A stretch of 64,000 nt of DNA from Adiantum capillus-veneris (lineage: Eukaryota; Streptophyta; Polypodiopsida; Polypodiales; Pteridaceae): assembly GCA_014529385.2 (NCBI GenBank), contig CM043952.1, positions 151,739,057-151,803,056 on the forward strand. The letters run 5' to 3'. The translations under genes and the position numbers were made by a program. Every line of letters begins with the position of its first letter. Position 1 is the stretch's first letter. This document shows positions 19,703-29,165 of this stretch, in pieces. Under the pieces are notes generated by a model, which was not told where the DNA came from, searched no databases, and saw only the letters and a list, made by a program, of their open reading frames with translations.

Positions 19703-21118
19703 CTCATTTACCTTTTCTGCCACAACACTGATCCTCCCGATCCTGCACTTTTGGGTTTTGCTATTTCCTTGGGTACTATGGTTGCCGCAGTGTGTGAGCT
19801 TAGACTAGCTAGATCCTCTAACCGATCTAATCTATCCTTTGTGTGTTTTAACTCCTCGGGTAGAGCCATTTGCTCTCGTTCTCTCCTGGCTTTCATACGC
19901 GCCTTTCTAGCTTTCCAAGCGCTTCTCTGATTTCTCAATTCTGAACTTGGGGAATCGGTTGTTGGCTCTTCAATTATGGGTTCATTCTTCATTCTTTGAG
20001 CTTGGGCTCGTGTCACTGCCTGAATAGGTATTACTGTCTCGTTTTCTGACCCTCCACTGGAAGGCACTGCTTCCAGCATATTCAAGGTAGTGTTTGCTCC
20101 TTTGCTCAGGTTCTTAGGGCATTCGGGAATCAAATGAGTAATTCCACACTCCGTGCAATATGCGTTGACTCTAATGATTTCATCATGAGGACGGCCTCTT
20201 AGCCAATGGTCTCCACCACACTTGTAGCAGGGTCCCTTAGGCTATTGAGGTGCTCCTTGAGCTCCTCTTTGTTGGTATGCATGTCTCTGTCTGTCCGTGC
20301 CTCAGCTAGCTATGAACAACAATGTTCGTTCATCCAAGCTATATCTTCCTTCTCCTGCTGCATGTGCAGCTGTTGGTGGTCCTGCACTTCCCATCATGCT
20401 CCAAGGTTCTGGCGTTGGGGATTCTTCGGCTGGATAATAGACAGGATTTGCAGCATATCCATTGGGATCTTCGTAAAATGCATGCATAGGCACCAAAGCC
20501 TTGTCTTTTGGTTCGGTTACAGTTGGTGTGTATCTTATGCCGACTGGTCGTAATCCTGGTAGGGATGGTTGCTGCCCCAACACTGGTTGTGGTCTTTCTA
20601 CACCTACAGGTCCTGGTAGGTTGCCTGCTTGATACCTAGGCATCAGTGGAAGTTGAGGAGATGCTACCTGAGCCTGGGGAGCATAAGGTCGTTCTCTCAC
20701 ATATCCCTTGTTATAATAACATTCCTCCATCACATGGTTTGTCCATCTTTGTTCAATAGCACACCACTTTGGCTGTTTAGCCTGAGGTTTGGCATACAGG
20801 TTAATCTTTTTTAGCACTTCCTCTACAAGCTACTCCTGGCTTACAGCTACCTCTCCTTTCGGTGTTGTCTTAGCGGACTTGCTTCCACTTTGTTGTGAGG
20901 ATGAATCGTCATCAAGATCCTTCAATTCACCCTCCTTGTAGACCGCACAATTGTCAACAAGGTAAAGAGCCTCCTTAGTTAACTCATTCAACGTCGTGTT
21001 CCTCTTCATATGTAAGTCCTTCTGGAGATCTTCATTTCTTAATCCTTGAATAAATATTAGCATAAGTCTGGACTGAGTTTGCAGTTCTTCCATAGGGCAG
21101 AAATGTTGACTACTCTTA
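19703..21118 (-). pseudogene. gag: Element G1: gag (N-terminus missing)
   Basis: From about 21117 downward the frame reads FKSSQHFCPMEELQ and then IQGLRNEDLQKDLHM, a gypsy-type gag core. An acidic Ser-rich stretch with a stop at 20830 follows, then a Pro/Gln-rich region (20817-20302). Two zinc-finger-like boxes come next, one CX2CX4H-like (CYKCGGDHW, last ligand replaced) and CTECGITHLIPEC (CX2CX3HX4C). After that is an Arg/Lys/Glu-rich coiled segment down to 19703, where element C interrupts. The gag N-terminal half and the G1 leader and LTR are not found; the sequence switches abruptly to G2-like DNA at about 21118-21121. Confidence 0.8.
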
Positions 21119-21134
21119 AAACGAGGGGAGGAAA

Positions 21135-22063
21135 TGTTGGCGGATACGCCGCGACAGACGTCAGCATAGCGAGAACTCACTTAACAAGATTTGTCAGCTA
21201 AGGACGAAGCTCGACCCGCAGGCGCATGGAAGCAAGAATAGGGTGTCAACCTACACTCGACCGAATCTCAACTAATTCCTACAGAGGTCTCTACCCAATG
21301 TCTAAGCTATAGCCTTCAGGAGTGCATAAGAGGAGATTTCCTACAACGCTTTCTAGAGCCAAATACCCATCAAACGTTCTTGAAATGCCACAGAACTTGA
21401 AGGAGACCCTATTAACACCAATAGGTCGCTCTCCCTAAGGTCCATGAACCAAAATCCTAACCCTAAACACCTGGTGCAAAATCACGTAGGATGTCTGGTC
21501 GAAATTTGCAGGTCGTCGTTTTCAAAAACTAAAGTGCCTAATGTGTAGCTCTACTCGATGTGAACGCGTGGATATACTGACATGCGAAAACAGATAACGT
21601 ATGCTCACCGAATCACCAGATGTAGCTCGTGGGTCGAGTTCGCAAAACCAGACCGTACACCCGAAATGTAGGTATTGGCAAGTAGCTCTCGTCGGGGGCA
21701 ACACGCTGCACTTCTCCGCACTCGATTCCGACCACCGATGCATGCGTAGCGTCAAGATGAAACTTTCACTCTCTCTCGTACACAGTACGCTCACTCACAC
21801 AGACAGAACTTTTTAAAAAATGACAAAGGTTTTTTTCATTAAGGTCAAAAGTGGTATAAATACCTTACAATTCCAAACCCTAATGTTCCAATTTAACCAT
21901 CTACTCAATCTAAATGTCAAAAATGGGATACAATCTGGAAGCTTTTGCAAGCCCCACTATTTACAAAGGTGAAATGACGGGTTTTCTCAATTAAAGAATA
22001 ATTACAAAAAATGATATTTCGTCGAGAAACCATTCTTTGTTGGGTGTGTCCAGCTGTTTAACA
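21135..22063 (-). repeat. S1: solo LTR of a gypsy family related to the G2 LTR
   Basis: This 929-bp unit is bounded by TG...CA (plus TGTTGGCGG...GTTTAACA), with the perfect TSD GGAAA at 21130-21134 and 22064-22068. Orientation comes from two matches to the G2 3' LTR (45525-46395): an 18-base identical run around AAGCTTCCAGATTG (21928-21945 here) at a similar offset from the LTR start, and similar 3' thirds containing GTTCTCGCTA. A TATA-like TATTTATA lies about 205 bases in on the minus strand (about 21853-21864). No primer site or PPT adjoins it, so it is read as a solo LTR. A deleted G1 5' LTR is the alternative, but that leaves the TSD unexplained. Confidence 0.78.
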
Positions 22064-22070
22064 GGAAAAG

Positions 22071-23965
22071 TTTGACTTTCCAAACCAGAAAACGAGAAGA
22101 CAAAAATGGTATAGACGAAAAAGAGACACGAGATTTGGGAAAACACGACCTATGCCATCAGTCTCCAGCAAAACACAATTTTTGATGTAGATAGATGCAA
22201 ATGATTGTGTCAAAGGACAAAATCACGGACAGACATCCTTCAAACAAAAACTCAGGAATGTCTCAAACATCGAGAAAAACAAGGAAGGGTACTCAAGCAA
22301 AATCATAGGATAAGAAACCACTCATGACATGAGTTGAGCGGAAAAAGAGATATCAAGAGTTGAAAAAAGCTCTAAAGAAGATATACACAACAGAAATGGA
22401 AACCACGGAAGAGGATGGTAAGGATGTAATGCATGTTCCATCCCATTAAAAAAAGTATACTCTCCAAGATCGAAAAATTATAGTCGAACAACCTGTTAGG
22501 GAACTACAGAAATAGGGTGAGTCTTACAAAGGACTTGAAAATGCTAAAAGGATAGACTTGGTTGAACCAAGAGAGAGCCTAGACCATTTTACATTACGAA
22601 TGACCTAACAGAAGAAGAAGAAGAGCTCTTGCTAAGCTTGTTAAAGGAATACCGAGATATCTTCGCTTGGTCTTACAAGGATCTCAAGGGTGTTGATCCA
22701 GAAATCTGTCAACATACCATACCCATGAGAGATGATGCGAAACCAAGTAGACAGAGACCATACATGTATAATGAAACATTTGCCAGGAAGATAAAAGAAG
22801 AGATTGAAAAACTAAAGGAAGCTAAATTTATTTACGAAATTGAACACACAGATTGGGTGTCCCCAATTGTGGTAGTACCCAAGAAGAATGGAAAATTATG
22901 AGTGTGCGTTAATCTCAAAAAGGTGAATGCAGCTACCATTAGAGACAACTTTTCTCTTCCGATAATTGAGCATGTTTTAGAACGAGTTGGAAGAAAAGAA
23001 GCTTACAGCTTCTTCGACGGCTTTTCGGGATACAATCAACTTTTGGTTGACCCAAAAGATCAACATAAAACTGCATTTGCAACAGAATGGGGTATATTTG
23101 CCTATTGGGTTATGCCGTTTGGGTTAACTAATGCTCCAGCCATATTTCAAAGGTTGATGAGCCACGCTTTCAAAGAATATCTTAGGAAATTCTTAGAAGT
23201 ATATATGGCTGATCTATGCGTACATTCATCAATCCGGGCTGGTCATTTGGAACGCCTCAAAAAGGTATTCGAAAAATGTAGACTTTATAGGATTTGCTTA
23301 AATCCTGAAAAGTGCACATTCATGGGTAGACAAGGAAAAATTCTTGGACATATAGTGTCTAAAAATGGCATAGCTACTGATATTAAGAAGATTCATGTCA
23401 TTGCTGATTTGCCTAGACCAACAACAATAAAGGGGGTACAAGCCTTCATGGGGCATTGTGGATATTATCGACAGTTCATCTACATGTACGCTATAATTAC
23501 AAAACCCATGTATAGCTTGATTATGCACTTTGAATGGACCGAGGCATGTGAAGAATCCTTCATGAAGCTTAAGCAAGCTCTCACCTCAGCTCCAATATTG
23601 AAAGCACTAGATCGGGATAAGGTATTCCACGTACAAGTAGATGCTTTCAATTTTGCTATTGGTTGTATACTAGCTCAACCAGGAGACGGGAAAATTGATT
23701 TTCCTATTTCTTATGCTAGCCGACAATTGAACATGGTGGAAAATAACTACGCCACCATTGAAAGGAAGGATTAGGAATGATCTATGCCATTAAAAAGTAT
23801 ATACATTACCTATTAGCCAACAAGTTTGTGTTCTTTGTGGACCACCAAGATTTGTTGTATTTGGTCAACAAGCCATGCAGCACAGGAAGAATAGTGAGAT
23901 GGTTTATCATTCTTTTGGAATTTGATTTCACTGTGGTTGTAAAAAAGGGCACTACACATCAATGA
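22071..23965 (+). pseudogene. pol: G2 reverse transcriptase and RNase H
   Basis: The spacer (22071-22600) leads to EEEELLLSLLKEYRDIFAWSYKDLKGVDPEI, then IYEIEHTDWVSPIVVVPKKNGKL. A TGA at 22899-22901 stands where an arginine CGA would be expected. From 22902 a 290-codon frame continues: VNLKKVNAATIRDNF, FFDGFSGYNQL and MPFGLTNAPAIFQRLM. The catalytic box reads YMAD (23202-23213) instead of YMDD, so the first active-site aspartate is lost. RNase H follows (VDAFNFAIGCILAQP, ISYASRQLNMVENNYAT). A one-base loss near 23774 shifts to the next frame (HYLLANKFVFFVDHQ, to 23965). Confidence 0.9.
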
Positions 23966-24149
23966 GCAAATCATTTATCAAGGATTGTTTCAGGATAATT
24001 ACCTAAAGGGGTAGACGATGATCTACCAGATGCCTATTTGTTCTCTGTGGAAATGATACCTCGATGGTCGGAAAACATTGTGTCATTGATAACAATAGCT
24101 CAAGTGGATTCACAAATACCACTTCCTATCACAATTAGATTAATCTAGC

Positions 24150-25391
24150 AATTGGCTATGTATTAATTACTAGCTGGTAGGCTACACAAAAGAAATCGGG
24201 ACGGGATATTGCTCTTATGCATTAATCCTGAAGAAAAAGAACAATACCTAAGTCAAGCACATGTTACCATAGTAGGACTTCACTTTGTAGAAGACCAAAC
24301 TATGCAATGAATCTTGAGACTTGGAGTATTTTGGCCGACTATGAGGAGAGATGTTCGATCTTTTGTAAAGGATTGCCCTCAATGTTCAAAAACAAGCACC
24401 CATACCTCATGTAACATTGTTTCAAACGTCACATGTTCCTAAGTGGAGTAACTATCTGGTTACTTACTTATCAAGCCGAACATTTCCTGAGGATATGAGT
24501 AAACGCCGTCAAAGAGCAATTGAAACGGAAGCAAGAGACTATGCTCTTATTGGGAACCAATTGTATTGGAGAGGTAAAGATCAACATTTGTGTCTTTGTG
24601 CAAATGAAAACGAGTATATTCCGATTATAGAACAAGCACATGCTAGATTAGCTGGAGGTCACTTCTCTAGTGAGACCACCGCAAGAGCAATCTTGATGGC
24701 ATGCATATGGTGGCCAACACTTTTTGCAGATGCCAAAAAATATGTTCGAAGGTGTGATGCTTGTCAACGAGCAAAAATGCCAGCACAAGTAGATAGCATG
24801 CCCTTAAGACCAATGATGGGGACTAGAGCTTTCGCAAAATGGGGTATAGATTTTGTTGGACTAATATAGCCACCTGCTTATAGAACCCAAGCTCAGTATA
24901 TCATTGTAGCTACGGAATATTTGACCAGGTGGGCCAAGGCTAAAGCAACTCAAAAGAATGATGCCAGAACCACTGCTGCATTCTTATATGAGTATGTATT
25001 CATGAGATATGGACTGCCAATAGAAATTGTCAGTGATCGGGGAACTCATCTCCTCAATGAGGTAATCGCGTATTTGCTTAATGAGTTTACGGTCATCCAT
25101 AACAAATCAGCTTCCTATCACCCACAAGCAAATGGACAAGCTGAGCATACGAATAAAATTCTTAGCTCGGTGCTAACTAAAGTGGTTAGTTCGAGAAGGA
25201 CCGACTTAAAAATGGATCTCCATGCTGCTCTATGGACTTATCGAGTTTCATTCAATACACCCTTTAACCTTGTTTATGGTCTTGATACCATACTACCAAT
25301 AGAATTTCTGTTGCCGACATTAAGGGTAGCAAGGAATCTTGAGTGGAATGGACATGAATTGTCAGAAAAAATTGAAGATTTGGAAAACTAG
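24150..25391 (+). pseudogene. pol: G2 integrase
   Basis: A first, degenerate copy of an HHCC-like region occurs around 24230-24400 (VGLHFVEDQT, CPQCSKTST). It is followed at 24417-24869 by a better zinc-binding domain: HARLAGGHFSSETT and CDACQRAK, with the two His and two Cys intact. The catalytic core begins KWGIDFVGLI (first Asp), then a TAG at about 24867. In the frame 24921-25391, VSDRGTHLLN (second Asp) and ANGQAEHTNK (Glu) are present, then LDTILPIEFL. All three core acidic residues survive although the reading frame is broken. The apparent two HHCC stretches could be remnants of one region after frameshifts. Confidence 0.86.
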
Positions 25392-25597
25392 ATGCATAAA
25401 GGCTAATTGTTGTAGCTCACATCTATGCACAAAAGCGAAAACAGAAATAGTTTTTTGATTCCCACTTAATCACAAAAATCTTCAAGAAAGGGGACTTAGT
25501 TTTAGTCTATTCCCTTAAGCAACACATTCCCAAGTTTAAGAAAAAGGGAAACGGACCGTTTATCATTGAAGATGTATCTCCAAGTGCAGTAGTAAAA

Positions 25598-26965
25598 TTG
25601 TCCACCCTAGATGGTGAACCAATGGCTAATTGGATTCGTGGATGTCGTTTAAGGAAATACAATTTGCCACTAACCAATGAATTGCTAAAGAGAATGCATG
25701 CAGCCAAGCAAAGAAAGATCAAACAACAACAGGTTATTGATGAAGCCCAAGAGGAAGCTAGGCTTCAAGTACTCAAGCGAAGAGTTGCTCTCAAGAATCA
25801 ACAGATACCAATTCCCATCAACACTCTGGAAATAGATGATCGACAATGGAAATTACCTAAAGACGCAATTTCAACAGATGATGACTGGTTAGATGGAATG
25901 GACCTGTGCATCAAAGTATAGCTCAACAATCATAGCACCAATGCTTTGGTCGACACAGGAGCTAGAGTAAATGCAGTCAGTTATTCCACGTACAAAAAGG
26001 CGACAAGTCAAGCATTGACAGCAGGAATAGGGACAATCAAAGGATGCAACAAGAACCTAACTCCAACATTGGGAGTAGTCAACTTGAACGTGATAGTACA
26101 TGGATGTTCATGTCCTCATCAGTTTGTATGCTTACTAGATGATTACATGAATGAGACGACGATTCTTGGAATTCCCTGGATGCAAACATACAAAGCAGTA
26201 CCAGATTGGGATACAAATCAGCTAAAGTTATCACCTAAAGGAGGGCAACTCATTGTTCCAATTGCACCAAGCAAGGAGGAATGGAAAAGAATCCATCAAC
26301 AGACCAAACCACGAAGTAGTCAATCTTCTCCATCCCCTCAATAATCAAATGCTACAAGTAGCATGCAAGGAGTCATGCGAATTTGGGTACCAAAAGCACA
26401 GCTTATGGATAAACCGATTCAGATATGGGTGCCTAAGACTTCACCAACAAAACAAAAGAAGGTTCCAAGGGTTAAAATACAGAGATGGACATCTCCGAGC
26501 AAGGAACCTAACATGAAAATGGTTTGGAAGAAAAAGGAGCACTTATCTTCTCCACAAATTGTAAAATCAATCATGCAATGGCGAGTAAAGATTCAAAAGA
26601 CTCCACCACACCATACAGCACTACGCAGACCAAGCTACCCATGGCGAGAAAAATCTCAACAATAGTCAAAAGTGCTACCAACAACTCAAGCAATCAGTGT
26701 GTTGAAGCATCCTGATGGTACAATCAAACAGAGAGCACACAAGCTACAAGATTTTCTCTTTGGAAGACATCAGCAGCAAACCTTGACATCGAAAACCCTT
26801 GAGTTAATTACTCAAGACCCAGCTCTTGCACAATATATTGGTTTCAATTGCATTGATCTTCATAGCATGGTAGAGCCAACCATAGTTATACATAGACACA
26901 ATTGTTCAACCCATGCACAGAGTCGTCCTGGAGTACGCCATCTAAGAGGGGTGGAAGGCCACTAA
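25598..26965 (+). pseudogene. G2 retropepsin-like region downstream of integrase
   Basis: One reading frame spans 25598-26965 (about 456 codons) with stops at 25919, 26342 and 26663. The first part (GEPMANWIRGCRLRKYNLPL) resembles an integrase C-terminal tail, followed by a Gln/Arg-rich linker. At 25946-26344 comes an aspartic-protease fold: NALVDTGARVNAV (DTGA at 25952-25963), a mid region and ILGIPWMQTYKAV, the second retropepsin signature. A basic Pro/Lys-rich tail ends in LITQDPALAQYIGFN. G3 has the same arrangement at 50085-50840. In Ty3/gypsy elements protease normally precedes RT, as it does in G1. Whether this domain was ever catalytic cannot be told from sequence. Confidence 0.82.
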
Positions 26966-27104
26966 GTACTAAGTAATTAAGGGCAATGTTTGAAGAGGGA
27001 GGAAAATTTTTGATGTTAACGTGTGATTTTTTGCAAAATTGCCTAATAATGCCCTTATAATTCATTGTCAAGGGAAAATTCATTCATAATATCTTCCCGA
27101 TGAG

Positions 27105-27113
27105 TATAAATAG
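27105..27113 (+). promoter_or_regulatory. TATA-like box in the G2 non-coding interval
   Basis: TATAAATAG lies 2.06 kb upstream of the extra-ORF ATG. It is the best TATA match in the interval. The promoter role is inference. Confidence 0.4.
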
Positions 27114-28378
27114 TGTATATACTATAAGAAAATCATCAAAAATAGTCCTTTTTTGGGTATTTTTCATCATTTTTATTGATAATGAGGCTTAAAAATAGAA
27201 AATCCAACAAAAAATAATAAAGCTATGTTTTTCAATGAATTCTCTTAATTATTGGATTTTCACTTTACTTTTTTAGAGCATTTTGCTATTTTCTTTGATT
27301 TTTTTAAATAAACAGGTCAAAAATTAATAATAAATAGCAGGGAAGCTCAGATGGAAAAACAGAAGACACGATGGTGATTAGAAAGACAAGACGGACAAGC
27401 ACAAAAATTTTCAATGAAATCAGAAGATGGAAGCGGGAAGCCTAAATTAGGCGGCCAAGCTTACCTTTGCAAAATTCTTACAGAATGAGCTACAGGAATC
27501 CGATCAAGAAATTTTTTAAGTCTAATATGGATTTCACGGTCTAGTAGGACTAACGAAGGAATATGGGGAAAATTGGTTCGAGAAGTCCGGGTATAGATAT
27601 CCAAGGTAGGCTAAAACCACCTCATTTCCACTTGTAGCCTTTGCAGAGAGAGAGAGTTCGACCTCTTTCGCGCGCCTTTTTTAGAGCCCATAGTTGACCA
27701 TTTTCAGTGCCGTCTCACACGAGACATGAGTGGTAAGTTCTTTACTCGTCAATGATCCATTTTGTACGGCCGGTAGCTAGTCTAAAGCCCTTGAAAAAAC
27801 CCTAGAAACCGAGCACTGCACGAAGACCTACGACCAAAAACTGACCATAGCAGGCTGCCAGCTCGACCAAATCAGATGGGATTTGAACCATAGCATGCCC
27901 TAACATAATAGAACCTTTCTATATCATCAGTTGACCATTCGACAGGGGTCGAGGGGGTCCCCAGTAGAAAAGCTAGGTTTTTGGCAAATGCCATAATTTC
28001 GATCTGACTCCACAGATAGCTTGCTTATGAGGTCCATATACAATGTATATGATTGGTTTGGTGAAATCCATCAAGCGAAGCCCTTGAAAAGCAAAAAACG
28101 GCTCAAAAGTTAGAAAGCGTCAAATTCGACGTACGGGGTCAAACTGACTCCAAATGAGCCAGAACTGGACAGGTTGCTTCAAGATTATGTTGCGGACAAG
28201 TCCAAAGCCTCAAAGTTGACCGACCAACCCAACAAGCAGTGTAGTCATGTGATTTCAGAGTCGACAAAGTGGTGCCGGCATGACCAAACTTGACCAAATT
28301 CAATTTAGGACTTGTATTAGGTGTATGGAATATGTCTAGGTCAAAATTTGTGAGTTTTGCAAAGAATTTGTCACTGTT

Positions 28379-28978
28379 GTAAATAATCGTGCTTATTTAC
28401 TTTTGCATCAGTTTTGCTTGGAAATTTGCACCTCACCTCACCTATCATGTGTACACACCTATTGCATGCCAAAAATCAAGTGTGAGCCAAAATGAGCACC
28501 CATTACTTGGAAAATTATCAAAAAACGCAAAGAAGTCTTTGCAAGCCAAATTTTGGGTTATGGACATCATTTCTTGATCCAAATCACCTCATATCTCATA
28601 CCCAAGGTCTATACAATGTTTAGAACCAATTTGTACCAAAAAATGTCAATTTTGGAAGAAAAGTTAATAATCGCGATTATTTACTTTTTGGTCAAAATTG
28701 GGGAGTTTTGATATTTTGCCACCATACATCCAAAATACATGATGTGTTAAGCCCACTAGCCAATTTTGAACCAATTTGCAACCCAAAATCTCAAATTTCC
28801 TCTATATCTATTGTTTCAGAGACCTAAAGCCAAAACCTGGTACCATTTTCACCCTATGCATCCAAATGAGCCCATATTCCACTCAGAGCATGTATTTGGT
28901 ATATACTTCAAGCCTATGAAGCCAAGTTTTCAAAAAGTTTAAAATTTTGCTCAGGTGTAAATAATCGCGATTATTTAC
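28379..28978. repeat. Three 22-bp palindromic sites, about 290 bp apart
   Basis: The sites are at 28379-28400, 28663-28684 and 28957-28978. The third is a perfect 22-bp palindrome with the core AATAATCGCGATTATT flanked by GTA and TAC. The second differs from perfect symmetry at one arm base. The first has CGTGC in place of CGCGA. The spacings are 284 and 294 bases. The intervening sequences show only weak similarity (TTTTGG, CAAATT runs), so the palindromes are the conserved part. A diverged half-copy (GTTAATAATCACGATT) is in the G2 LTR at 46085-46100. Confidence 0.85.
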
Positions 28979-29165
28979 TTTGGTTGCAAATATTTGTTTT
29001 GACTTTACAGTTTTGTTCCTTGCATGTTTTTATGCATCTATGCTTGTTCAAAAATTGATTTGAAGCAAATTGGACCAAAATTGTCAGCATTTCAGACTAA
29101 AGGACATTTCAAAGAAAATTCCGATAAATCTACTAACTTTGCACTCTATTCACTGAACAGGAGCC

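Larger units (their letters stand above)
26966..29165 (+). other. G2 non-coding interval between protease-like domain and extra ORF
   Basis: These 2.2 kb have no convincing coding. A TATA box, TATAAATAG (27105-27113), lies in a TATA-rich setting, and AT-rich sequence follows. A stretch around 27640-27770 resembles the transcribed 5' region of plant retroelements (GAGAGAGAG, then ATGAGTGGTAAGTTC with a GT donor-like site). Three palindromes occupy 28379-28978. The interval could be a separate promoter and leader for the downstream ORF, or the relic of an older insertion. Neither can be settled by reading. Confidence 0.6.

Noticed and set aside
21135-22063. S1 as a 5' LTR of G1
   Set aside because: The TSD GGAAA is directly on both sides, and no primer site or leader follows. 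A solo LTR explains these better, though a deletion remains possible.
28379-28978. Palindromes as ends of a MITE or DNA transposon
   Set aside because: No target duplications border the segments between the palindromes, and the sites themselves are symmetric, not paired terminal inverted repeats.
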